Positions 21,715-31,365 of a stretch of 64,000 nucleotides of DNA are shown here, piece by piece. Origin of the DNA: Eriocheir sinensis (taxonomy: Eukaryota; Arthropoda; Malacostraca; Decapoda; Varunidae); contig NW_026110853.1 of NCBI RefSeq assembly GCF_024679095.1, positions 1 to 64,000 of the forward strand, in the 5' to 3' direction. The position numbers and the translations under genes were made by a program. Under the pieces are notes generated by a model that worked only from the letters and a program-made list of their open reading frames with translations, made no database searches and was not told where the DNA came from. Each line of letters begins with the position of its first letter. Position 1 is the first letter of the stretch.

Positions 21715-22335
21715 GGTTGAGCAGCGAGGAGTTGAGCAGCGAGGAGTTGAGCAGCGAGGAGTTGAGCAGCGTGAGGTGGGCTGCGTAAGGTGGGCTTCGG
21801 TGAGTTGAGTGGTTGGCTGTTTAATAGATCCTGGAAGGCTTGAATCCGCACTCCCGAATCGCGAACCACGTAGACGGGTCCTGAGCAGAAGAGTGGTGCT
21901 CTGAAGGACACCGCCGTAGTAGAGGAAGAGTTGCATGTCGTCGTCAGGTATGGTGAAGTCGAGCGGCGTGGAGATGGGCAATAGGCACTGGCGTAAACGC
22001 GCCGGGGGCCACGGCAGTCATAGAGTGCGTCGAGGGAACTGCGTGTGAAGGCGCTAGCTGACAGCGTGTCAGGGGCCTCGGCAGTCGGTGAGAGTAGAAT
22101 GACTGCGTGTATTAAAGGCGCCAGCTGCCAGCGTGTCAGGGGCCTCGGCAGTCCGTGAGGGCGTCGAATGACTGCGTGGTAAGGCGCTAGATGCCAGCGT
22201 GCCAGGGACCACAGCCGGTTGAGAATTGAGGGGCGCAGGCATGTGCCAGGAGCCGCGGCAGTCCGTGAGAGTAAAACGAACTGCGTGTACTGTAGGCGCT
22301 GGCACGTGCCAGGGGCCTCTGTGGCTCGGGGAGTG
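21715..22335. repeat. Further minisatellites: short GAGTTGAGCAGCGAG units and roughly 65-bp units
   Basis: 21715-21775 holds about five copies of a GAGTTGAGCAGCGAG unit. 22010-22330 holds about five roughly 65-bp units sharing GCCAGCGTGTCAGGGGCCTC, a GGCAGTCSGTGAGRG word and ACTGCGTGT. They are distinct repeat types inside the same LTR element. Confidence 0.8.
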
Positions 22336-22539
22336 TACCAGTGTTCAAAAAGGCACTGTAACACAACACTGTACACTTAGTGGGAACACTGTGACACTAA
22401 CTGTTGCTGGGAACTTGCTGCACTGAACTGTTGCTGGACACACTGCACTGTACACATAGATCCACAAGTGTATTATAATCCAAGAGGGCGGTGGTAGATC
22501 CAGGAGGCGGTAGTTAATCCAAGGGGCAGCTAGTAATCC

Positions 22540-23030
22540 CAGTGGGGTGTCACACTGTGTCTGCGTGTACACTGAGTCTGCGGTGTGTGGTGGCGTATAC
22601 ACTTTGTCTGTATGGCGTGTACACTGAGTCTGTGTGTGGCGTGTACACTGAGTGTGTGGCACTGTGTGTCTCAGTAATATGTCGCACTGTGTTTGAGTGT
22701 TCACTGAGTCGGTGTAGTGTGTCACACGATGTGCGTGTCTCAGTCGCCGGACCAGCGGGAAGGCAGGAAGGAGGAGGGGTGGGGGTGGGTGGGTGGGTGA
22801 GCGCCGGGAGGAGCACCATGGGGCACAAAAGATACCTGAAGGGCGCTGAAGATGCCTGGAGGAGGCGCCCAAAGGGTGCCTGGAAGAGGCGCGCAGAGGG
22901 TGCCTAGAGGAGACGCAGAAGGCGTCTGGAGGAGGGCACAAAGGGTGCCTGGGGGAGGCACAGAGGGTGCCTGGAAAAGGCGCAGAAGGCGCCAGGGGGA
23001 GGGCGGGGGAGAACCCTGAAGGTGGCAACT
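22540..23030. repeat. GT-rich repeats and GGCGCAGA-type minisatellite
   Basis: 22550-22740 is built of GTGTACACTGAGTCTG-like units. 22830-23000 is built of roughly 30-bp units around GGTGCCTGGAAGAGGCGC and GGCGCAGAAGGCG. No gene was recognised. Confidence 0.75.
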
Positions 23031-23249
23031 ACGCCTATGGCGTAATGTTTCTCCCGACCTGAGTGCTCAGCCCCACGAACCCCGAATGGAGGTGAGGATT
23101 TTTGCCCCAGGAGAGGGCGGACGAATGGACAAGTTACCCTGCCCAGGTCCTCCACTCTAGGAGAGAGTGCCCTTAAAACGGCACCGGCTATAAGCCACCT
23201 TGAACCATAGCAACACTCCAGGGTCACCAATTGTTGGTGGTAGCGAGTG

Positions 23250-23652
23250 TTCTAAGTGCTAATCGGTTCACGGATAGAGAAAGTCATATCCGCCAGGGTT
23301 ACTTTAATGGACAAAACATACACAGCTCATCACGACAAGGACAACACATAGGATAGGTGTTTGTGTGGGTATGCGTTTGTGTGAATGTTGTGAAGTGTGG
23401 GTAACATTTAAGTGTTGGTGTATGTGTATAACAATGTGTACGAATGGACGACAAGAGAACGTGGACGGACAGTCAAAGGTAAATGAATACAAGGAAAGTT
23501 AACGATGAAGACGCGACAAGACAGACTGGCAGACACAGTGACGATGGACATTACATGAAAACACTGAGAATCTTAGTCTCTCTTTGCAGCACCCCATTTT
23601 CTTGTCACTGAGGGGAAGGAACACGGAATTTGAGCGGTGACTGCTACAGATT
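23250..23652 (-). repeat. LTR (5' LTR in element orientation)
   Basis: Second 403-bp LTR, about 99% identical by eye to 20335-20737. On the minus strand it is followed by about 19 bp and then the PBS-like TTGGTGACCC. On its other side E2 env sequence starts at once (GTGTTGCAG). Confidence 0.88.
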
Positions 23653-25094
23653 GTGTTGCAGATGGATATAAATGCTCCTGAAGACGGCATCCTGCGTCTG
23701 ATGCATGACCGCATAAAGTACTTGAATGATACTCTAACCCTGGCTTTGGAGAACTACGCAGCCCTTTCCTTTCCTAACCGTACTAAACGGGGCTTGATCG
23801 ATGGGATTGGGCAACTTTCCCGCATGTTGTTTGGAACCGCAATGGATGAGGATGTGGAGGAACTGCGGGATAGGTATAACCACTTGGCTTCACTTGCTGC
23901 TACTCAACACAAAACCATTAGGAAGAATTCCTTACACATTTCCAGACTTGAGCATGCAATACAGGATATTGCTTCTTATTCTCGAACCTTAGGCTCTTCC
24001 ATTAATGAGTTGTGGACCGGCATGGCTAATATGTACCAAATGGAACTTGTTCTACAAATCTTGCCTGCCTTGGAGAGTGCAGTCAACTCTGTCCTCCATA
24101 CTAATGCACTGGTGATACAGAATGTAGTGGATGCAGATTGTGGTAGGGTTACCTCTTCTCTTTTTCCTGTCAGGGATTTGCAAAAGGCTTTGAAAATAGG
24201 AGTAGAGGACCACCAACTAACACCTTTGTTTGACATGCATGCCATACACCACTACTATCCCTTGCTGGAGTCATTCCTGACGTCGGAAGCTATAGTGATT
24301 CACGTTCCCTTCAGGTCAAAGGATGTGTTTGAGGTTTATCAGCTGGAACCTTTCCCTTTATCAGTCAATAACTCGGTGATGGTGCTTGACTTACCTGCCA
24401 CAGTGATCTTAATTCGTAATGATCTATCGCTTTATGCAACGGGCCAGACGTCAGACCTAGGGTCCTGCAAAACAGAGTATCACAATCTCTATTTTTGCTC
24501 TGCGTCACTCTTTGCATTCCTCCCGTTGACAGGTGGTATCTGCGAGGTGGTGCTGACCCAGTCGGATGCTTCTAAAGCTCTAGAGACTTGCCCCTATCGT
24601 CACGTCGTCCCTAAATCACTTTTCCACAGGAGGTTCTCCGGATTTCACTACTTCTTTTTCACACTACCAGTGTTTGTGACAGTGGTCTGTCCTGAAGGCT
24701 CAACTTTAGAGAGGTTGCAGGTCACCTGGCGGTACGGGTGGCTTGTTCCCTCCGCTCTGTCAATTTGACGGCCTTTCCGGAGAAGCTCCATCATGGATTT
24801 GCGGCCACAAATGCCATCCCAATCTATCCTATTGACAGTTTAGTGAATCTCACCTTTTCTAGGATGAAGTATGTAACAAATAGCCTTTCCGAGCTAACCT
24901 TTTCAAATTTCTCGGAATTGGAGTCAGCTGTCCATGACTCGCTACCGGTTTACCTTGCCCCATATGTACATTACCCATCGCTGCTCTTACCGGTGGTTCT
25001 TTTAATCATCATTATCATCCCCCTGTTCTGCCTTGTTAAGCGGGCTCTGACTTTGTACTACCATCTTCAGGCAAGAGTTGCCCCACCGCGCTGA
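23653..25094 (+). pseudogene. env-like gene of copy E2 (5'-truncated, one frameshift)
   Basis: Plus-strand copy of the E1 env. It lacks the signal peptide and first part because the LTR element cuts in at 23652. One frame is open for 372 codons (23653-24768), including the RTKR cleavage site and fusion-peptide-like segment (about 23785-23840), a heptad-rich helix region and conserved cysteine-bearing segments. A frame change near 24735 leads to the last ORF (24738-25094) with several N-glycosylation-type sites (NLTF, NFSE), a long Ile/Leu/Val membrane anchor and a short basic tail. It is nearly identical to E1 where they overlap. Confidence 0.87.
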
Positions 25095-25194
25095 GTTCGT
25101 ACGCATTGTGACTCGAAGGTTCAGTTTGTATCAAATCTTCTTCAAGGATTTTTCCTTTTCTTTTTACTATTCCAAATAGCTCCATAACAATGTA

Positions 25195-25430
25195 TCCTAA
25201 TGACAATTTAGTCAATTTATTTTTCTAGGATGTATCTTGTAAATCACTATTCGAGCTATTGTTTTCTTTTCTCGGAATAGTGCTGAGCTTCCACGTCCAC
25301 GACTCTAGCCCTGTTTACCTCGCCCTGTATGTACTTTGCCCATTTATTGTTACTTCCATGATTGTTTTTATTGTCATTGGCATTTCCCGATGTTGTACCG
25401 TTAGGCGGGCCCTGACTTGTATATATTTTT
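25195..25430 (+). repeat. Degenerate second copy of the env 3' end (E2)
   Basis: Diverged tandem duplicate of 24830-25060. The order TTTCTAGGATG, a GACTC-GTTTACC-GCCC-TATGTAC series, a hydrophobic stretch and GCGGGCYCTGACTT is kept, with stops. E1 has the same at 14690-14925, so the tandem duplication predates the E1/E2 doubling. Confidence 0.75.
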
Positions 25431-25484
25431 TTTAGTGCAACCGTAATAGGCCCTCGTTTAACTAGTACACATTGCGCGACTGTA

Positions 25485-25839
25485 ACCCTAACTCTCCGCC
25501 CACCTCCAACTCACGTAGCAAGTTCCCATTATTGGTTAGGACTAAGTCTAATATGTTATCTCCTCTGGTAGGCTCAGTAACTACCTGCTTAAGGAAATTA
25601 TTTTGTATAACTTCAAGAAAATCCTCGGCTTCCAGGTCACCCACTAGGTCTTCCCAGTCTATATTCCTATAATTAAAGTCCCCCATTACGCAGACATTTT
25701 TACTCCTACTCGCCCTGCCAATCTCCTGTAGTAATATACTCGTGTCCTGCCTGTTAAGGTTGGATGGCCTGTACATAACTCCTAGAGTTAGGTTTTCTTT
25801 CCCTTTGTAAACGTCCACCCAAACTGATTCTGAATCCAT
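25485..25839 (-). pseudogene. CR1-like ORF2 endonuclease fragment
   Basis: An apurinic-endonuclease-like (EEP) fragment. It has LGVMYRPSNLNRQD, then VCVMGDFNYRNIDW with the GDFN core, then a VVTEPTRGDNILDLVLTNN segment typical of CR1/jockey endonucleases. The upstream part of the domain is present in degraded form between about 25840 and 26170 (for example a segment reading toward 'WIDTANRNFR'). In the full element it would nick target DNA for target-primed reverse transcription. Confidence 0.85.
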
Positions 25840-26175
25840 GTTAGTTTTGACTGAATTGTTAACTAAACATTTAAGAGAGTCTTTAACATATAGCGCAACT
25901 CCACCTGTCTTTGTGAAACATCTGATAACCCGTTATTTCAAATTCCGATCTAAAATTTCTATTAGCAGTGTCTATCCATGTCTCAGTGATCACTATTATG
26001 TCAAAATTTTCTGAACAAGCTTCACCCCTTAGAAATTCTATCTTGTTTCTGAGGCTCCTCCTGTTAGTATAGAAGATTCTTAGCCCGCCCTCTGTTACTC
26101 CCCTATAGTTACTTCTAAGTTGCCTGGTTGTATTATGAGCTAGATGTCCTCTCTCATTATTCCTCCCCCCCTCGT

Positions 26176-26720
26176 CTATACTAAAAAATCCCTCAGGGTA
26201 CTAAGTGCTCGCTCAAGGGAGTCTGAGAGCGCGTCGACACCCTTGAACGTCAAGTGTATCCCGTCACGGGCGTAGAGGGCGTCGTTGCCAAAGAAGAGGT
26301 CCCAATTGTCGACGAACAGCCACCCATTGCGCTCACAGTGCTCAGCAAGTCTGCTGTTCACTGCTATCGCCCTGGACAGCCATCCATCGCCAACGCTCCT
26401 CCTTGGCAGGACGCCACACACTACTGGCGACCCACCAGCGTCTCTAATCCTACCTAACAATTCCCTAAAACGCCGGAGAAGGTCCTCGGTTGGCACACGG
26501 GAAACGTCGTTTCCGCCACAGCTGAGAAAGACAATGGGGTTCGGTCCCTCGCTTGCCATACACGCCTCAATCCTGTCTGATATATGGCCCACCCCTGCCC
26601 CTGGGAAACACACCCTCGTCCTGTTCTTATCCCTGGAGCAAAAATACCTGTCAACATAACGCACCTGACTATCCCCAAAACCAAGCACCCGGCGGCCAGA
26701 AGGAGGGGTGGGTGAAGGGG
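26176..26720 (-). CDS. SGNH-esterase domain of a CR1-like ORF1
   Basis: An open frame with all SGNH hydrolase blocks: GDSQVRYVD (catalytic Ser, block I), a Gly in FPGAGVGHISDRI (block II), SCGGNDVSR (block III GxND) and ARDGIHLTFKG with Asp and His (block V). An esterase in ORF1 is a known trait of CR1 and L2-type LINEs and may help with lipid or membrane association. It keeps its catalytic residues, so this ORF1 decayed late or not at all. Upstream, a Ser/Pro-rich linker leads into the low-complexity region. The protein start lies beyond 28500. Confidence 0.85.
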
Positions 26721-26729
26721 GGAGGGGAG

Positions 26730-27158
26730 AACGGGAAGGGAGGGAAGGGACCTGCTGTGAAGAACGAGGAGAAATTGTGGAAGAGGTAGAAGGTGGAGAG
26801 GAGGAGGAGGAGAAGGAATAGGAAGAGGAAGAGGAGGATGTTGGGGAGGAGGAGGAGGATGGGGTGAGGAGGAGGAGGGGGAGGAGAAGGAAGAGGAAGG
26901 GGGATGAGGAGAAAGGGAGGGTGAGGGGGGGAGGAGGAATGGACGAGGAGAGGGAGGAGGTAGAGGCGGAAAGGGAAGGTAAGGGACGAACGAGGAGGCG
27001 GAGGACGAGGAGGAGAGAGAGGGAGAGGAGGAGAAGGAGGAGGAGGAGGGGGGTGGGAAGAGGGGAGAGGAGGGACGGAAGAGGAAGGAGGAGGAGGAGG
27101 AGGAGGAGGAGGAGGCGAAGGAGGAGGAGAAGGAAGAAGAGGAGAAGGAGGGTGGACG
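26730..27158. repeat. Polypurine GGA-rich tract
   Basis: About 430 bp of almost pure purine on the plus strand (GGA, GGAA, GGGA units). On the minus strand it reads as proline/serine-rich low complexity, continuing the ORF1 linker. It looks like expansion of the linker codons. A shorter tract of the same type lies at 28505-28670. Confidence 0.9.
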
Positions 27159-27385
27159 TGGAATTCAGCCCACACGGGATTCAGCCCATGGAATTCAGCC
27201 CACGCGGGATACAGCCCACGGAATTCAGCCCACGGATTTCAGCCCACACGGGATTCAGCCCACGGGATTCAGCCACGGGATTCAGCCCACATGGGATTCA
27301 GCCCACGGGATTCAGCCCACAGGATTCAGCCCACACGGGATTCAGCCCACGGGATTCAGCCACATGGGATTCAGCCCACAGCTTA
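27159..27385. repeat. Minisatellite, TTCAGCCCACGGGA-type units (forward)
   Basis: About 16 variable 13-18-bp units around GGATTCAGCCCAC and GGAATTCAGCCCAC. It has the opposite orientation to the array at 27884-28500. Confidence 0.93.
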
Positions 27386-27399
27386 GACCATAACCAGCC

Positions 27400-27691
<292 letters not shown>

Positions 27692-27883
27692 TTGCTATGG
27701 TGCTCAACCTCCTCGTGGTGCAAGCTGGGTTCGGCGAATAGAGCACTAACTACTGTAAAATAATGAATAGTCAAAGAATAATATTGCTTAAGTTATTTAC
27801 TTTTCTTTTCTAAAATCCGTTCAGTAGAAATGGTCATATTTCTAAGGGTTCCATGTCAATTAAACCCTATTCAACTCAACAGT

Positions 27884-28500
27884 GTGGGCCCGTGAGTTAA
27901 GTCCTGTGGGCTGAATCCTGTGGGCTGAATCTCGTGGCCTGAATCCCGTGTGGGCTGAATCCCGTGTGGGCTGAATTCAGTGGCTGAATCCGTGTGGCTG
28001 AATTCAGTGGCTGAATCCTGTGTGGGCTGAATTCAGTGGGCTGAATCCGTGGGCTGAATTCGTGGGTTGAATCCTGTGGGCTGAATTCAGTGGGCTGAAT
28101 CCTGTGGGCTGAATTCAGTGGCTGAATCCTGTGTGGGCTGAATTCAGTGGGCTGAATCCTGTGGGCTGAATTCAGTGGGCTGAATCAGTGGGCTGAATCC
28201 TGTGGGCTGAATTCGTGGGCTGAATTCCTGTGTGGCTGAATCCTGTGGCTGAATTCCGTGGGCTGAATCCCATGTGGGCTGAATTCCATGGGTTGAATCC
28301 TGTGGGCTGAATTCTGGCTGAATCCCGTGGGCTGAATTCAGTGGGCTGAATCCCGTGTGGGCTTAATTCCGTGGGCTGAATACCGTGGGCAGAATCCATG
28401 TGGCTGAATCCCGTGTGGGCTGAATTCCGTGGGCTGAATCCCGTGTGGGCTGAATTCCGTGTGGGCTGAATTCCGTGGGCTGAATCCCGTGCGGGCTGAA
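27884..28500. repeat. Minisatellite, GTGGGCTGAATCC-type units (reverse)
   Basis: About 40 variable units around GTGGGCTGAATTC and GTGGGCTGAATCCCGTG, the reverse complement of the 27159-27385 units. Unit length varies (GGCTGAAT versus GGGCTGAAT), which suggests slippage. Confidence 0.93.
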
Positions 28501-28790
28501 TACCAATGGAACCGAGAAGGAGGGGTGGGAAGAGGGGAGAGTGGAAACGGTCGAGGAGGAGGAGGAGGATGGGAGGGGCTGCTGTGTGGGAGAAGACAAT
28601 ACCAAAGCCGGTGGAGAGGAGGAGGACGAGGAAGAAGAGGAAGAGGAAGAGGAAGGGGAGGAGGCGGGGCTTGCTGTTGCACTAACTAATAAGTCTACCT
28701 GGGCGGCGAGAGTCGTAACCCTATTCTCTAACTCTATGATCCTCTGATCATCCTTCTGAGTCTTAACGCAGAACCTACAAACGATAGTAC
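28501..28790 (-). pseudogene. N-terminal part of the CR1-like ORF1
   Basis: On the minus strand a cysteine pair (VCRFCV, near 28780) is followed by a coiled-coil-like heptad stretch (DDQRIIELENRVTTLAAQVD, near 28700-28760) and then the Ser/Pro-rich linker. This is the usual start of a CR1 ORF1 (zinc-binding motif, coiled coil, linker, esterase). It is separated from its esterase by 1.8 kb of repeat. Confidence 0.65.
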
Positions 28791-29289
<499 letters not shown>

Positions 29290-29299
29290 AGATAGATAG

Positions 29300-29750
29300 A
29301 TAGACCCCCGTGTGCACCTCCCACCGTGACCCGATTGCCGTGTCGTGATTAATTCGCCGAATGTTCGCCGAATATTCGGAGACATGTCCCCGAATAGTCT
29401 TTGCCATTCGGCGACATGCCGGAGACATGTCCCCGAATAGTCGGCGACATGTCGGCAACCAATTTCTCCAACAAAATTAAAATTTCAACGGTCAAAATTC
29501 GGCGACAATTCGGCGTCCATTTTGCATTCGTGCACATTCGGCGAACGGCCACGAATTTTTCATGCAACATGAAACTTTCGTGGCGGTCGTGACCAACTGT
29601 CAAAAGTCGCGGGGTGGATGCAGACATGTCCCCGAACGACCAAGAACAACCAAGAAAGATGCCGAACTTGTCCACGACACAGGATGACTTGCATATTCGC
29701 GCACATTCGTGAACCAAAATTCGGCAGTGTATTCGGGGCTTAACCAGTTG
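29300..29750. repeat. Unclassified repeat-like block rich in CATTCGGCGACATG words
   Basis: Within 450 bp the word ATTCGGC or ATTCGGCGA occurs at least eight times, and GACATGTCCCCGAA four times, in both orientations. It has no coding potential. It may be a small DNA element with internal repeats, but its ends were not resolved. A (GT)n array follows at 29764-29795. Confidence 0.5.
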
Positions 29751-29762
29751 AGCTAGCAGAGC

Positions 29763-29797
<35 letters not shown>

Positions 29798-29924
29798 ACA
29801 CAAGACAGATGGCAGCACGGCGAGGAATGGAATCAGTGCCTCCTCCCCCCGCTCATTTCTTTGCACTAATTTCCTCACCATCGGCTCTTCGTGAAGCGTC
29901 CATCTCTGCCGGTTGCTTACGTTG

Positions 29925-30410
29925 ATTTATTCTTCTACTTGAGTATTGTACACCGATGTGGTCCTCAGCTGCCGCTTGTCATTTGCATCTCCTTGATAAA
30001 GTTGTGGGTTCCGCTGGTTTCCTCCGTGATGGATCGGTCTTGAGCGACTTGAGTCATTGTCGCGATGTCAGCAGTGTCTGCATGCTCTTTAAGATACGTT
30101 TAAACCCCTTCCATTCTTTGCATCGCTTGCTTCCAGAGCAGTATGCACCGGCCAGGAATACGCTGCTCGCCTCGAATCTGCATTCGTTATGCCTGCAGCC
30201 GATGCAATGCCACATTAGCTAATTCAAGCGTTGCTGCTTACTCCACGTTGTCGATCCTTGGAAATTCTTGAGTCAAATTGCCTGTATTACCAGCGTCGTT
30301 CACTCTTTCAAGTATAAGGCAAACAAGATTATTGTATAGGCAGCTGTCTGTCTGTACGTGTCCTTTTGTTTTTTTCTAGTCGCTTTTTCCCTGTGATATA
30401 ATAAAGTGGA
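29925..30410 (+). mobile_element. LINE 3' fragment ('family D'), RT C-terminal tail
   Basis: ORF 29956-30222 encodes AAACHLHLLDKVVGSAGFLR and SVLSDLSHCRDVSSVCMLFK, which is the C-terminal tail of a jockey-type LINE RT, preceded in another frame by a Y-x-x-Y-x-S-P-like step. An AATAAA lies near 30403 and the sequence then becomes AT-rich. Unlike the family-B or CR1 copies, it is a third LINE family. It is truncated and shifted in frame. Confidence 0.7.
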
Positions 30411-30578
30411 TAATTATATTCATTGATATACTTATTATAGTATTTATTTATCTTGCTCTTAAATAGTGTATTGTATTATTTTGACCTACATGCTACTCAT
30501 ATTTTTTTAATTTCTAATTTTACTTTATTATTTTGCTAGTTGTGTATTTCAACATACTTATTGCCCCATCCCTCCCAG

Positions 30579-30870
30579 CGCCTCCGTGGTGCAGTGGTTA
30601 GCGTCCTTGACTATGAGTCTGTGGGCCTGGGTTCGAATCCCGGTCTGGGCACTGGAGTGCAGCCCACCCAGCCGTGCATCCTTCCTTTCGGGATTGTCGA
30701 TAAATGGGAAACCTTGGGAAGGTAAACAGTGGTAACCCACATGTTACACTGGCCGAGTGTTGGGTTAAGAATTTTCTCCCACCATAGACTCAAAGGCCCA
30801 ACGGGACGGAGATGAGCACCGCCGCCACGCGCAGCTATGGCGGATGCTCTCAACTTTACCTTTTACCTCT
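30579..30870 (+). mobile_element. tRNA-derived SINE (second family)
   Basis: The tRNA-like head at 30580-30651 has an A box (GTGGTGCAGTGGTTAGCG) and a B box (GGGTTCGAATCCC) at normal spacing. A non-tRNA body follows (CACCCAGCCGTGCATCC, GGGATTGTCGATAAATGGGA, GGAGATGAGCACCGCC). The head's acceptor arms do not pair well, so it is a SINE, not a tRNA gene. Confidence 0.85.
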
Positions 30871-31032
30871 CTGTTCCCTTATTCCTGTAATTATCTAAGG
30901 TCTCGTTCTCTTCCCCTTTGTATCTCATCGATGTCACTGTTATTTTCTCTTCCTCGGCGTCTCAGGTGTTTGGGGGTTGCTGAAGAGGCAGTTTTTACTC
31001 CACTTTCTTCCCTCTACACCTGCTTCGTCTCT

Positions 31033-31081
<49 letters not shown>
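30871..31081 (+). mobile_element. Retroelement 3' tail ending in (ATA)n
   Basis: A pyrimidine-rich tail, partly readable as a LINE C-terminus (PRRLRCLGVAEEAV), ends in an (ATA)n array at 31035-31079. It follows the SINE body directly, so it may be the tail of that SINE (shared LINE 3' end). From 31082 to 31365 nothing else was recognised. Confidence 0.45.
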
Positions 31082-31365
31082 CTAATAATAAAAATAATAC
31101 AAAGCAGACGGTCATTCTTTTATCTAAGATGTTTGAAAAGATTCTGGACTTAAGAAAATAATTAACATGTTTTTTATGTATAGTGCAATTAGTCTCAATC
31201 TGTAAGGGGGCCTGAGCCCCCCATATACGCTCAGTTAAACTATGTTTTCCGGACAGTTCAAGCGATGTCATCAAAGGAACGCGTATAGGCGAAAGTTGGA
31301 CTGATGATCTGCGGCCTGCGCTGACGGACTGACGAACTCTCTTATAATTCAAACTGCAGTTATCC

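Larger units (their letters stand above)
20738..22376 (-). other. 546-codon minus-strand open frame inside the LTR element
   Basis: A long frame stays open because most of it is the 42-bp (14-codon) tandem unit. The product would be a Ser/His/Cys-rich repeat (THRSCCHCITHSSS) with no recognised domain. The opposite strand is equally open across the array. I regard it as a by-product of the repeat unless transcript or protein data show otherwise. Confidence 0.3.
20335..23652 (-). mobile_element. Non-autonomous LTR retrotransposon (LARD-like), young
   Basis: Two 403-bp near-identical LTRs flank 2.5 kb without gag, protease, RT or integrase. Minus-strand reading puts a polypurine tract at about 20738-20752 and a PBS-like ATTGGTGACCCTGG near 23217-23231, close to the inner border of the upstream LTR. 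The interior is almost entirely minisatellite. It sits between the pol start and the env of E2. The matching target sequence on its left is lost, so insertion was accompanied or followed by deletion. The LTR ends are not clean TG...CA, possibly because the left LTR is trimmed. Confidence 0.8.

Noticed and set aside
20736..22376. 546-residue minus-strand ORF as a real structural protein
   Set aside because: It is kept open by a 42-bp repeat whose other strand is open too. No domain, no start context, and it lies inside a non-autonomous LTR element.
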